Source of the DNA: Rhodocyclaceae bacterium
GTDB lineage: Bacteria; Pseudomonadota; Gammaproteobacteria; Burkholderiales; Rhodocyclaceae
Assembly: GCA_020445765.1 (NCBI GenBank)
Contig: JAGRFY010000034.1
Location: 1-53,380, forward strand
Reading direction: 5' to 3'
DNA: 53,380 nucleotides
Part shown: positions 24,645-34,121 of the stretch, in pieces
Layout: each line of letters opens with the position of its first letter
How positions within the stretch are numbered: position 1 is the stretch's first letter
Translations under genes and position numbers: made by a program
The notes under the pieces: generated by a model
The model's database searches: none
Told to the model about the DNA's origin: nothing
The model's input: only the letters and a program-made list of their open reading frames with translations

Positions 24645-27146
24645 ATGAGCAAGCAACTGATCATCGCCGAGAAGCCGTCGGTCGCGCAGGACATCGCCCG
24701 AGCGCTGGGCGGCTTCACCAAGGAGAAGGACTACTTCGAGTCCGACGACTATGTGCTCTCGTCGGCGGTGGGTCACCTGCTGGAGCTGAGCGTTCCGGAG
24801 GAGTACGAAGTCAAGCGCGGCAAATGGTCGTTCGCGCACCTGCCGGTGATTCCACCGCATTTCGCGCTGAATCCGATCAACAAGACTGCGGACCGCCTGA
24901 AGCTGCTGACCCGGCTGATCAAGCGCAAGGACGTCGAAGGCCTGATCAACGCCTGTGACGCGGGTCGTGAAGGCGAGTTGATCTTCAACTATGTCGCGCA
25001 GCATGCGAAGACCGGCAAGCCGGTGCGACGGCTGTGGCTGCAGTCGATGACGCCAAAGGCGATCCGCGATGGATTCGGCCAGTTGCGCCAAGCCGACGAA
25101 GTCGAGGGTTTGCGCCAGGCGGCGGTATCCCGCGCCGAGAGCGACTGGCTGATCGGCATCAACGGCACCCGCGCGATGACCGCGTTCAATTCGAAGACCG
25201 GCGGCTTCCACCTGACCACGGTCGGACGCGTGCAGACGCCGACGCTGGCCATCGTGATCGAGCGCGAAGAGCGCATCCGGGCGTTCAAACCACGGGACTA
25301 CTGGGAACTCGAGGCAACGTTCGAGGCCGCAGCCGGCGAATACGTCGGCCGCTGGATCGACGAGAAATTCAAGAAGACCGAAGGCGACGAGCACGCCACC
25401 GCGACCCGACTGTGGGATCAGGCCAAGGCCGAAGAGATCGCCCGGCGCTGCGAAGGCCGGCCGGGCAGCGTCGAGGAGGAATCCAAGCCGTCGACCCAGC
25501 TCTCGCCATTGTTGTTCGACCTGACCTCGCTGCAACGGGAGGCCAATGGCCGCTTCGGATTCTCGGCGCGCAACACGCTCGCGATCGCTCAAGCCCTGTA
25601 CGAGCGCCACAAGGTTCTGACCTATCCGCGTACCGACTCGCGCGCGCTGCCCGAGGACTATCTGAATACCGTCGGTGAGGCCATGAAGGGCCTGCCGGCC
25701 GAATTTCAGCCGCACGTCGCGAGCATCGAGCGCAACCAGTGGATCAAGCCGAACAAGCGCATCTTCAACAATGCCAAGATCTCCGACCACTTTGCGATCA
25801 TTCCGACCGGTTCGGCGCCGAAGACGCTGAGCGAGCCGGAGCAGAAGATCTACGATCTGGTCACCCGACGCTTCCTGGCGGTGTTCTTCCCGCCGGCCGA
25901 ATACCGCGTGACGACGCGGATCACCCGAGTCGAGGGGGAAGCGTTCAAGACCGAGGGCAAGGTGTTGGTCAAGCCTGGATGGCTCAGCGTCTATGGCAAG
26001 GAGGCGCAGCCGGCCGACGATGCCCAGGGCGGACCACAACTGGTGCCGGTGGAAAGCAACGAACAGGTGACGACCAACGAGGTCCAGGTCAAGGCCAACC
26101 AGACCCGGCCGCCGGCGCGCTACAACGAGGCCACGCTGCTGTCGGCAATGGAAGGGGCCGGCAAGATGGTGGACGACGAGGAGCTGCGAGCGGCGATGGC
26201 CGGACGAGGTCTCGGTACACCGGCTACCCGGGCGCAGATCATCGAGAACCTGATCGGCGAGAACTACATCCATCGGGACGGTCGCGAACTGATTCCGAGC
26301 GCCAAGGCGTTCTCACTGATCACGCTGCTGCGCGGCCTCGGCATCGACGAACTGGCTTCGCCCGAATTGACCGGCGAATGGGAATACAAGCTGGCGCAGG
26401 TCGAGCAGGGCAAGCTGTCCCGCGACGAATTCATGGCGCACATCCAGTCGATGACGCGCGAGATCGTCGATCGTGCGAAGCAGTACGAGTCCGACACCGT
26501 GCCGGGCAACTTCGCGACGCTGGCCACCTCCTGCCCGCGTTGCGGCGGCACGATCCGGGAAAACTACAAGAAGTTCGCCTGTCAGGCCTGCGACTGGGCG
26601 ACCTGGAAGATCGTCGCCGGGCGCCAGTTCGAGATCGACGAGATCGAACGACTGTTGTCCACTGGCCGGGTCGGCCCGTTGACCGGATTCCGCAACAAGA
26701 TGGGACGCCTGTTCAACGCCGAGGTGATGCTCAACGATGAGCAGATGCCGACCTTCGACTTCGGCCAGCCGAAGGAGGACGAAAACGCCGAGCCGGTCGA
26801 TTTTTCAGGGCAGGTGAGTCTTGGTCGCTGCCCGAAGTGCGGCGGCGGCGTATTCGAGCACGGGACATCCTATGTCTGCGAGAAGTCGGTCGGCCCCGAT
26901 CGCAGTTGCGATTTCCGCTCCGGCAAGGTGATCCTGCAGCAGCCGATCGAGCGCGGCCAGATGAGCCGGCTGCTCGACGAAGGGCGAACCGAACTGCTCA
27001 AGGGCTTCATCTCGAACAAGACGCGCCGCAAGTTCTCGGCCTTCCTGAAGTGGGATGCAGGCGCCGGCAAGGTGGGCTTCGAGTTCGAGCCGAAGGCGCC
27101 GAAGGCGGCCAAGCCGGGCGGCACCCGCAAGAAGGCGACGAGCTGA
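24645..27146 (+). CDS. topB: DNA topoisomerase III (type IA)
   Basis: An 833-residue type IA topoisomerase. The TOPRIM domain starts LIIAEKPSVAQDIARALGG and carries NACDAGREGE, in which the second Asp of the usual D-x-D-x-E is Gly107, a variant I recall from other TopB-type enzymes. The active-site tyrosine is Tyr327 in LTYPRTDSRALP. The C-terminus has a CPRCGG...CQAC zinc-ribbon-like unit followed by a TopB-type repeat with CPKCGG and GKVILQQPI. The YPRTDSR context and C-terminal repeats favour TopoIII over TopA, although the position after smg is where topA often sits. ATG 24618, nine codons upstream, is an alternative start. Confidence 0.88.
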   Translation: MSKQLIIAEKPSVAQDIARALGGFTKEKDYFESDDYVLSSAVGHLLELSVPEEYEVKRGKWSFAHLPVIPPHFALNPINKTADRLKLLTRLIKRKDVEGLINACDAGREGELIFNYVAQHAKTGKPVRRLWLQSMTPKAIRDGFGQLRQADEVEGLRQAAVSRAESDWLIGINGTRAMTAFNSKTGGFHLTTVGRVQTPTLAIVIEREERIRAFKPRDYWELEATFEAAAGEYVGRWIDEKFKKTEGDEHATATRLWDQAKAEEIARRCEGRPGSVEEESKPSTQLSPLLFDLTSLQREANGRFGFSARNTLAIAQALYERHKVLTYPRTDSRALPEDYLNTVGEAMKGLPAEFQPHVASIERNQWIKPNKRIFNNAKISDHFAIIPTGSAPKTLSEPEQKIYDLVTRRFLAVFFPPAEYRVTTRITRVEGEAFKTEGKVLVKPGWLSVYGKEAQPADDAQGGPQLVPVESNEQVTTNEVQVKANQTRPPARYNEATLLSAMEGAGKMVDDEELRAAMAGRGLGTPATRAQIIENLIGENYIHRDGRELIPSAKAFSLITLLRGLGIDELASPELTGEWEYKLAQVEQGKLSRDEFMAHIQSMTREIVDRAKQYESDTVPGNFATLATSCPRCGGTIRENYKKFACQACDWATWKIVAGRQFEIDEIERLLSTGRVGPLTGFRNKMGRLFNAEVMLNDEQMPTFDFGQPKEDENAEPVDFSGQVSLGRCPKCGGGVFEHGTSYVCEKSVGPDRSCDFRSGKVILQQPIERGQMSRLLDEGRTELLKGFISNKTRRKFSAFLKWDAGAGKVGFEFEPKAPKAAKPGGTRKKATS

Positions 27147-27156
27147 GCGGAGCCCG

Positions 27157-27729
27157 GTGCCCGAGTCGCCACGATCGGTTCTGGAGTTCTGGTTCGGCGA
27201 CGCGCCCGGCCGGCGAACGCGGGCCTGGTGGTTCACGAAGAACGCCCGCCACGACCGAACGATCGCCGAGCGTTATACCGAGCTGGTGGAGACGGCATTG
27301 GTCGGCGGTCTGTCGGGCTGGGGTGACTGCTCCGACTCCGCACTGGCCCGCATCCTGGTGCTGGATCAGTTCCCCCGCAACATCTATCGCGGCAGCGCCC
27401 GCGCCTTCGCCGGCGATGCGCTGGCACTGGCCGAGGCGCTCACCTTGATCGACGGTGGCGGCCTGCACCGCCTGGCACCGGTCCAGCAAGTGTTCGTCCT
27501 GCTGCCGCTGGAGCACGCAGAAGACCTGGTCCTGCAACAGCAGTCGGTGACGCTGTTCGAGGCGCTGGCAGCGGAACAGCCCGCTTTCGGCCACTTTTTC
27601 GACTACGCTCGGCGTCACCACGACGTGATCCGCCGCTTCGGTCGCTTTCCCCACCGCAATCTCGTTCTCGGGCGTCGGTCGAGCCGAGCAGAGTCGGCCT
27701 TCCTGGCGCGCCCCGGCTCCGGCTTCTAG
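27157..27729 (+). CDS. DUF924 family protein
   Basis: A 190-residue helical protein of the DUF924 (TPR-like) family, recognised by VLEFWFGDAPGRR at the start, LVLDQFPRNIYRG in the middle and RFGRFPHRN near the end. The function is unknown. It starts with GTG at 27157 with GGAG upstream, 10 nt after the topoisomerase stop. It converges on the FAD reductase gene with a 12-nt gap. Confidence 0.9.
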   Translation: MPESPRSVLEFWFGDAPGRRTRAWWFTKNARHDRTIAERYTELVETALVGGLSGWGDCSDSALARILVLDQFPRNIYRGSARAFAGDALALAEALTLIDGGGLHRLAPVQQVFVLLPLEHAEDLVLQQQSVTLFEALAAEQPAFGHFFDYARRHHDVIRRFGRFPHRNLVLGRRSSRAESAFLARPGSGF

Positions 27730-27741
27730 TTCCCGCGCCGG

Positions 27742-28884
27742 TCAGCGTGCCAGCCGCGCCAGCCAGGTCTTGCGCCCGTCGACGGCGCCGCCGGCCAGCG
27801 CGAAGCCCCGCAGTCGCCCATCGCGATCGACGAAGGCCGAACTGACGCCGCCCGGCGTCGAGCGCTCCTGCCATTCGCCCGCGATTGCGGGCGGCTCGAA
27901 GAAGACGAATTCCGCATCCGGTGTATTGAGCCGGATCGCATCGGGCCGGCTCTCGGGCTGGGTCGGTCGCCCACACAGTGTCTCTGCCAGCGCATGGGCT
28001 TGCGCCTCGATGCCGGCATGGGCAATCGGCGACGGCAGGTCCACGCAGGCGCCGACCGCGAACACGCCCTCGGTGCCTGTGCCGAGCCGGGCGTCGACGG
28101 CAATTCCGCGCCGCCCCGCAACCAGCCCGGCGGCCCGCGCCAAGGCCACCCGCGGACGTGGTTCGATCAGCGAGATCACCGCATCGACGTCGATGCGTTC
28201 GTTGCACGAGGTGAACGCGCGGTAGCGGTTGGCGGCGATCGGATCCACTGCGAGCAGTCGCTCGCCAAGGCGGAACTCGACGCCGGCATACTCGAGATCG
28301 ACCCGCAGCCGTCGTGCCGCGAGTGCCGGCAGCCGCTCGCCGAGCAGATGACGTGCCCGGTCGAGGACGATCGGCCGGCGTCCGCTCACGGCCAGCTCGT
28401 TGGCGAATTCGCAGGCCTGGGGACCGGCGCCGAGGATCAGGACGCGCCGGGCACCGGCCATGCGTGCCTTCAGCCGGTTGAAGTCGGCCAGCCGGTTGAT
28501 CGGCCACACCGCCGGGTTGCCGCGCAACGCATCGGGCACGCCGACTTCCTCTCCGAGCGCCAGCACCAGTCGCTCGAACGGGATGCTGCCGAGTTCCATG
28601 TCGACGCTGCGCTGGGTGAGATCGATCGATCGCACCGGGCTCTGCTCGATCAGGTGGAGATCTTCCCGGGCAGCGACCATGTCGGCGCTCGCCTGTACCA
28701 GACGCACCGGATCGCGTCCGGCGGCGAGCGCCGTTGCCAGTGCGTTCTTCGGATAGACCGCGGCCGAGTCGGCTGCGATCAGTGTGATCGTGCACACCGG
28801 ATCGCGCCGCCGCAGGGCGCGCGCCACGGCGTGACCCGCGGCTCCGGCACCGACGACGACGACGTCGGCATTGGCGGAGTGCAT
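27742..28884 (-). CDS. FAD-dependent NAD(P)H oxidoreductase (rubredoxin reductase-like)
   Basis: A 380-residue two-dinucleotide-fold flavoprotein. FAD-binding VVVGAGAAGHAVARAL is at the N-terminus; the NAD(P)-binding fold has VLILGAGPQACEFANEL; GVFAVGACVDLPSPIAHAG near the C-terminus is the second FAD contact. The pattern fits pyridine nucleotide-disulfide oxidoreductases of the rubredoxin/ferredoxin reductase group, with no redox-active CxxC. No rubredoxin gene is adjacent. It lies downstream of oxyR on the same strand, so oxidative-stress control is possible. GAGGGGGG precedes the ATG. Confidence 0.85.
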   Translation of the reverse strand: MHSANADVVVVGAGAAGHAVARALRRRDPVCTITLIAADSAAVYPKNALATALAAGRDPVRLVQASADMVAAREDLHLIEQSPVRSIDLTQRSVDMELGSIPFERLVLALGEEVGVPDALRGNPAVWPINRLADFNRLKARMAGARRVLILGAGPQACEFANELAVSGRRPIVLDRARHLLGERLPALAARRLRVDLEYAGVEFRLGERLLAVDPIAANRYRAFTSCNERIDVDAVISLIEPRPRVALARAAGLVAGRRGIAVDARLGTGTEGVFAVGACVDLPSPIAHAGIEAQAHALAETLCGRPTQPESRPDAIRLNTPDAEFVFFEPPAIAGEWQERSTPGGVSSAFVDRDGRLRGFALAGGAVDGRKTWLARLAR

Positions 28885-28992
28885 CTGTTTGACCCCCCTC
28901 GCTCTGGCGCCCGTGCGAGCGGCTCGGTCACCACCGGAGCGGCTGCGCGCGAGCGTTCCACATTATGGACCAGGGCGCACCACCGATGGCGC

Positions 28993-29904
28993 TCAGTGCA
29001 TCACGACGCCGGGCAGGGCGGTGTCGCGAATCGCCCGGCAGATCACGTCGATCGCCCCTCCTCGCGGGTAGGTCACGCGCCAGGCCAATGCCACCTTGCG
29101 CGCCGGTTCCGGGTCCGAGAACGGGCGCACCGCCAGCAGCGAGTTCTGCTCGGGCAGTTCGTCGGCCGCCGAACTCGGCAGGATGGTGACGCCGACACCG
29201 GTCGCCACCATGTGGCGGATGGTCTCCAGCGAACTGCCCTCAAGCGTGCGCTGCAGGCCACTGGCAGTGCGGCAATGGGGGCAGACTTCGAGCACCTGGT
29301 CGCGAAAGCAGTTGCCGGCGCCGAGCAGCAGCAACTGGTCTTCGGCCAGCATGTCGGGGCGGATGTCGGTCGTGGCCTCCCACGGATGTCCGCTCGGCAA
29401 CAGCACCCTGAAAGGCTCGTCGTAGATCACCCGGGTGACGATGCCCTGCTCCTCGAACGGCAGCGAGATCACGATGACGTCGAGTTCGCCGCGCTTGAGC
29501 GATTCGGTCAATCGGGCGGTGTAGTTTTCCTGGATGAAGAGCGGCATCTTCGGTGCCAGTTCATGCACCCTCGGGATCAGCCGCGGCAGCAGGTAGGGAC
29601 CGATCGTATAGATCACGCCGAGCCGTAGCGGTCCAGCCAGCGGGTCCTTGCCGGAAGCGGCGATCTCGCCGATCTGGGCCGCCTCGAGCAGCACCTTCCG
29701 CGCCTGCTCGACGACGCGCTGCCCGATCTCGGTGATCTTGACCTCGGCCGCGCTGCGCTCGAACAGCAACACGCCGAGTTGCTCTTCGAGCTTCTTGATC
29801 GCGACCGACAGGGTCGGCTGGCTGACGTGACACTTCTCCGCCGCTCGGCCGAAGTGGCGCTCGCGCGCCAGCGCGACCAGATATCGCAAGTCGGTCAGGG
29901 TCAT
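28993..29904 (-). CDS. oxyR: hydrogen-peroxide sensor OxyR (LysR family)
   Basis: A 303-residue LysR-type regulator. The N-terminal winged helix (MTLTDLRYLVALARERHFGRAA...) is followed by the regulatory domain. Cys199 and Cys208 in GNCFRDQVLEVC match exactly the peroxide-reactive pair of E. coli OxyR, including residue numbers and the C-x8-C spacing, so this is confidently OxyR rather than a generic LysR protein. The start at 29904 matches the family N-terminus. A -10-like TATGAT is upstream. Regulon members nearby may include the downstream FAD reductase; that is inference. Confidence 0.94.
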   Translation of the reverse strand: MTLTDLRYLVALARERHFGRAAEKCHVSQPTLSVAIKKLEEQLGVLLFERSAAEVKITEIGQRVVEQARKVLLEAAQIGEIAASGKDPLAGPLRLGVIYTIGPYLLPRLIPRVHELAPKMPLFIQENYTARLTESLKRGELDVIVISLPFEEQGIVTRVIYDEPFRVLLPSGHPWEATTDIRPDMLAEDQLLLLGAGNCFRDQVLEVCPHCRTASGLQRTLEGSSLETIRHMVATGVGVTILPSSAADELPEQNSLLAVRPFSDPEPARKVALAWRVTYPRGGAIDVICRAIRDTALPGVVMH

Positions 29905-29937
29905 CTGGGAAGCTCCGGTAACAGCGCCTAGTCTGCC

Positions 29938-29943
29938 ATCATA
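29938..29943 (-). promoter_or_regulatory. -10-like box of oxyR
   Basis: TATGAT on the minus strand (5/6 to consensus), 34 nt before the oxyR ATG. No good -35 is at the expected distance, as would suit an activated or autorepressed LysR promoter. Confidence 0.35.
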
Positions 29944-30127
29944 ATCGTTCCGCCTAGACCGGTGCACGCGCCCGGTTCCGGCGCGGTCTCCGCCACGGAC
30001 TGCATCTATCTTTCGCATTGATTGACGCTTAAGCTATCGCATTCTCGCGAAGAACATCGCGCGCGATTGCCCGCCGACCCCAACGGCTTCCGCCCGGTCC
30101 GGCGACGGGCAGTGGTCGACGACGAGC

Positions 30128-32707
30128 ATGAAGATTCCCGGAACGAAAACCATTCGCGGCGTGCTGCTGATCGCCGCCGTGCTGTTCTCCAGCGTGATCG
30201 TCGCGACCACGCATTTCGCCGTTTCCTATCTGTTCGAACGATCCCTGCGCAAGGAAGCGCTGGCCGACGCCGCCAGTTTCGCCGAGATCACCTTCAAGTC
30301 GATGTTCCAGCTGATGAGGACCGGCTGGAGCCGCCAGCAGCTGGAGGGCTTCATCGCTGCCGTCCAGTCCTCAGTGCATGAAACCCGGCGTCAGATCGAT
30401 ATTTTCCGCGGCAATCGCGCATCGGTGCTGTTCGGCGAGATTCCGCAAAAGGACCCCGACGATGCCATCGAGCAGGTGTTCCGCGAGGGGCGTTCGCGCA
30501 GCTACGAACAGGATGGTCACGTACGCTACCTCTACGCCCTGAAGGCGCAGGAGGTATGCCAGGGCTGTCACACCAACGTCGAGATCGGCGACGTGCTCGG
30601 GGTGATCGACGTACACCAGAATATCGCGCCGGTGCTCGAGGCCCACGAGCGCACCTTTGCGATATCGATGATTCCACTGGCGCCGGTCGCGATTCTGGCC
30701 ACCATGCTGATGGTCATCTTCATCCGTCGACGCTTCGACGGCGCGATCGTCGAGCTCGCCGGCAGCATCCGTTCGGTGAACCGGCTGGCCGACCTGCGCA
30801 GGCTCGAAGACAGTCCACCGAGTCTCGGCTTCGCCGAATTCGACCCGGTCTCGCGCGAAATCGGCGAGCTCACCAGCCGCGTTCGCAGCATCGCCGTGGA
30901 CAAGGACATGCTCGAGTTCGAGATCCGTCTGCTCGAGAAGTTCGTGCTGACCTCGGACGTCATCCGCGACTGGCGGGACTACGTGATCCGCCTGCTGCTC
31001 GACATCGACGGCGTGATGCCCGCCTATGCCCTGTTCTCGATCTTCAAGACCGGTGACGACGCCTTCGATCTCGAAGTGTTCTGGCGCTACGCGCCGAGCG
31101 ACGAGATGAAGGAGGACTTCGAGCGGCGCCTGCGCGACGAACTGAAGCGTACCGACTACTTCGACGCCGGCTACGCGATGCGGGTCAACCATCACGTCGC
31201 GGACCACGGCCAGCCGATGCCGGACATCGCCGGCGACGCCGTGGCGCTGCAGAGCAAGTCGCTGCTGGTGGACTCGCCGCGCATCGGCGGCATCGTCGGC
31301 ATCGGCATGGAGGCGCAGGGCGACGTCGAACCGACCCACGTGCTGGTCATCGAGAGCGTGTTGTCGACGCTGCTCAACGTGGTCGGCTCGGTCAAGGCGA
31401 TCGACCGCTACACCAAGGACCTGGAGTACTACGCGACCCGCGATCCGCTGACCAACTTCTACAACCAGCGGGTCTTCTGGGAGATCGTCGAGAACGAAAT
31501 CCACCGCTCCGCCCGCCACAACTACGCATTCGCGCTGCTGGTGATCGACGTGGACGGCTTCAAGACGATCAACGATCGCTACGGCCACGGCTTCGGCGAC
31601 AGCTTCCTGCAGTGCTTCGCCGAAACGCTGCGCGGCGCGATCCGCGAGGACGACATGCCGGCGCGCTACGGCGGCGACGAATTCGTCGTGATCCTGCCAG
31701 AGACCGATCTGGCCGGCGCCGAGGAGGTCGCGCGCCGGGTCGCGGCGACCATCGGCGACATGTCGGTCGATGCACCGGACGCCAGCTCGCTGCGCTGTAC
31801 CGCTTCGATCGGCATCGGCTGTTATCCGGCCCATGCCACGGTGGGCAAGGACCTGTTCATGTTCGCCGACAGCATGATGTACCGGGCCAAGGCCAGCAGC
31901 GGAACGGCGATCGCGGTCCCCACCGAACAGGATGTCGTCGAGATCTTCAAGAAGCTCGGCGAGAAGAGCATGATGATCCTGCAGGCGGTGGACAATCGTG
32001 CGGTGGTGCCGTATTTCCAGCCGATCGTCAGCACCCGCGACGGCTCGGTCGAGGCAATGGAGGTACTGTCGCGCATCAGTCTGGCCGGTGGCGAGCACGT
32101 GCTGGCCGAGGAATACGTCGCGGCTGCCGAACGCATGGGCGTGATGCACAAGCTCGACTACATGCTGATGGAGCAGGCGCTCGACACCATCGAGAGCAGC
32201 GGCTACCGCGGCGTGATCTTCCTCAACCTGTCGCCGCGGGCGCTGCAGCTCGAGGACTTCGTCACCGAGATCCGCAGCATCGCCGACGACTTTGGCGTCG
32301 ATCCCACGCGCATCGTGCTGGAGATCGCCGAGCGCGAGACGATGCGCAACATGTCGGTGCTCGAACGCTTCGTCGCGCGCCTGCACGGCGAGGGTTTCAA
32401 GCTCGCGATCGACAACTTCGGCTCGGGCTTCTCCTCGTTCCACTATGTCAAGCGCCTGCCGATCGACTATCTGAAGATCGAGGGTGGCTACATCCTCGGC
32501 ATGCGCGCCAACGAGAAGGACCGCGCGCTGGTGCGCAGCATCGCCGCGCTGGCCAGCGATCTCGGCATCCGCACGATTGCCGAGCATGTCGAGGACGAAC
32601 TGGTCATGGCCCAGGTGGTGGCCCAGGGCATCGACCTGGCACAGGGCTACCACGTCATGCGGCCGACCGCCGACATCGCCGCGGCGCTCGCGCCCCGAAC
32701 CGCCTGA
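30128..32707 (+). CDS. heme-motif sensor GGDEF-EAL cyclic-di-GMP protein
   Basis: An 859-residue inner-membrane signalling protein. TM1 (about 11-33), a periplasmic domain (34-178) with a c-type heme motif CQGCH at 144-148, TM2 (179-199), HAMP-like region (200-260), a GAF-like domain (270-425), GGDEF (about 430-595) and EAL (about 615-850). The cyclase motif GGDEF (515-519) is intact, with the inhibitory I-site REDD at 506-509. The phosphodiesterase motif reads EVLSR (645-649); the metal-site pair is Asp762 and Asn763 (IDN) instead of D-D. The heme motif lies on the periplasmic side, so redox, oxygen or NO sensing is plausible. ATG has a weak ribosome-binding site. Confidence 0.88.
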   Translation: MKIPGTKTIRGVLLIAAVLFSSVIVATTHFAVSYLFERSLRKEALADAASFAEITFKSMFQLMRTGWSRQQLEGFIAAVQSSVHETRRQIDIFRGNRASVLFGEIPQKDPDDAIEQVFREGRSRSYEQDGHVRYLYALKAQEVCQGCHTNVEIGDVLGVIDVHQNIAPVLEAHERTFAISMIPLAPVAILATMLMVIFIRRRFDGAIVELAGSIRSVNRLADLRRLEDSPPSLGFAEFDPVSREIGELTSRVRSIAVDKDMLEFEIRLLEKFVLTSDVIRDWRDYVIRLLLDIDGVMPAYALFSIFKTGDDAFDLEVFWRYAPSDEMKEDFERRLRDELKRTDYFDAGYAMRVNHHVADHGQPMPDIAGDAVALQSKSLLVDSPRIGGIVGIGMEAQGDVEPTHVLVIESVLSTLLNVVGSVKAIDRYTKDLEYYATRDPLTNFYNQRVFWEIVENEIHRSARHNYAFALLVIDVDGFKTINDRYGHGFGDSFLQCFAETLRGAIREDDMPARYGGDEFVVILPETDLAGAEEVARRVAATIGDMSVDAPDASSLRCTASIGIGCYPAHATVGKDLFMFADSMMYRAKASSGTAIAVPTEQDVVEIFKKLGEKSMMILQAVDNRAVVPYFQPIVSTRDGSVEAMEVLSRISLAGGEHVLAEEYVAAAERMGVMHKLDYMLMEQALDTIESSGYRGVIFLNLSPRALQLEDFVTEIRSIADDFGVDPTRIVLEIAERETMRNMSVLERFVARLHGEGFKLAIDNFGSGFSSFHYVKRLPIDYLKIEGGYILGMRANEKDRALVRSIAALASDLGIRTIAEHVEDELVMAQVVAQGIDLAQGYHVMRPTADIAAALAPRTA

Positions 32708-32776
32708 GTCGGCAGCAGCGGGTTCGCAGTGCCGGCGCGCTGTGGCACAGTAGCGCCCTTTGGCTGGATCGGATCG

Positions 32777-34057
32777 ATGCAATCGCGGCTGCCCTTTCAC
32801 GATGTCGTCGCGCTCGGACAGGTATTCACACCGGCTGCGGTGGTCGATGCGATGCTGGCGCTCAGGCGACGGCAGGGTCGCGTGCTTGAGCCCGCCTGTG
32901 GCGACGGCGCGTTCCTCGACCGGCTGCCGGGCGCGGTCGGGATCGAGATCGATCCCGCCCATTGCCCACCCGGCGCCCGCTGCATGGACTTCTTCGCGCT
33001 GCCCGAACACGAGCGCTTCGACACGATCATCGGCAATCCGCCCTACGTGCGTTTCCAGGACATCCCGCAAGCGACCCGAGTGCTGCTGGAGACCGCCCAT
33101 TTCGACGGTCGCTCGAACCTCTACCTGTTCTTCATCGAAAAGTGCCTGCGCCACCTCGCCCCGGGCGGCGAGCTGATTTTCATCACGCCGCGCGATTTCC
33201 TCAAGGTGACATCGGCCGTGCGGCTCAACCGCCTGCTGTGGGAGAGCGGATCGATCACCGACGCGATCGAGCTGGGCGACGCCCGGGTGTTCGACGGGTC
33301 GGTGCCCAACTGCATCATCTGGCGATTCGAGAAAGGGCGCACCGATCGCGGCATGCGGCTCGCGGTCCTTGGCCAGGGCGACGACCTCGATGTCGGCCTG
33401 ACGGCACCGGGCTGGCAAGCGCGCACGCTGCTGGAACGCGCCGGCCACCTGATGTTCGTTCGCGGCGAACACCCGCTGCGGCTGGCCGACATCGCCTTCG
33501 TCAAGGTCGGTGCGGTATCCGGCGCCGACGAGCTCTACGTCGATGAGCATCACGGCAACCGCGAGTTCGTCTATGCCGCGACCGTACGCAACGGCAGGAC
33601 GCGCCGCATGATCTGGTGCGAACCGGACGACCCGCCGCCAGCGGTGCTCGAGCCCCATCGCGCCCGCCTGCTTGCCCGTCGCATCCGCCGCTTCGGCGAC
33701 CACGACTGGTGGCAGTGGGGTCGCAACTACTACCGCAGCGAGCGGCCGCGGATCTACGTCAATGGCCGCACCCGGAGCCCGCGCCCGTTCTTCGTCCATC
33801 CGTGCCCCCACTACGACGGCTCGGTACTGGCCGTCTTCCCCCATGGCGCCGGCGTCGATTGCGTCGACCTCGCGGCTGCGCTCAACGACGTCGATTGGGG
33901 GGAACTCGGCTTCGTCTGCGATGGTCGCTATCTATTCACCCAGCGCAGCCTCGAGAACGCGCCGCTGCCGGCCTCCTTCGCACGCTTCGTAGACGGCGTC
34001 GGCGGGGCGTCGGACGCACCCGCGCAGCTGCCGGGCGGGGCGGCAGACCTGGTGTAA
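32777..34057 (+). CDS. orphan N6-adenine DNA methyltransferase
   Basis: A 426-residue protein with an amino-methyltransferase layout: GQVFTP (14-19, the N-terminal motif X region), SAM-binding VLEPACGDGAFL (36-47) and the catalytic NPPY (87-90). The C-terminal half (roughly 240-426) is a plausible target-recognition domain of the TaqI/Eco57I type. No endonuclease or specificity gene is nearby, so it may act as an epigenetic regulator or have been recruited to another substrate. The start at 32777 was chosen over the longer ORF because the protein then begins with the family-like LPFHDVVALGQVFTP. It is followed by gshA. Confidence 0.82.
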   Translation: MQSRLPFHDVVALGQVFTPAAVVDAMLALRRRQGRVLEPACGDGAFLDRLPGAVGIEIDPAHCPPGARCMDFFALPEHERFDTIIGNPPYVRFQDIPQATRVLLETAHFDGRSNLYLFFIEKCLRHLAPGGELIFITPRDFLKVTSAVRLNRLLWESGSITDAIELGDARVFDGSVPNCIIWRFEKGRTDRGMRLAVLGQGDDLDVGLTAPGWQARTLLERAGHLMFVRGEHPLRLADIAFVKVGAVSGADELYVDEHHGNREFVYAATVRNGRTRRMIWCEPDDPPPAVLEPHRARLLARRIRRFGDHDWWQWGRNYYRSERPRIYVNGRTRSPRPFFVHPCPHYDGSVLAVFPHGAGVDCVDLAAALNDVDWGELGFVCDGRYLFTQRSLENAPLPASFARFVDGVGGASDAPAQLPGGAADLV

Positions 34058-34121
34058 GATCTGCCGCAGGACAACCGAAGCGGTGCGTCAGGGCCCCGAG
34101 CTCGAGGGTCCGTCGCGTCGT

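Noticed and set aside
30013-30044. Repeated CTATC...CGCATT between oxyR and the GGDEF-EAL gene as OxyR sites
   Set aside because: The spacing does not match the ATAG-N7-CTAT pattern of OxyR and the repeat is short.
30371-33844. A 1157-codon minus-strand open frame
   Set aside because: It lies opposite the GGDEF-EAL and DNA methyltransferase genes, both of which have clear family motifs. Long antisense frames are expected in high-G+C DNA, and the translated protein shows no coherent domain.
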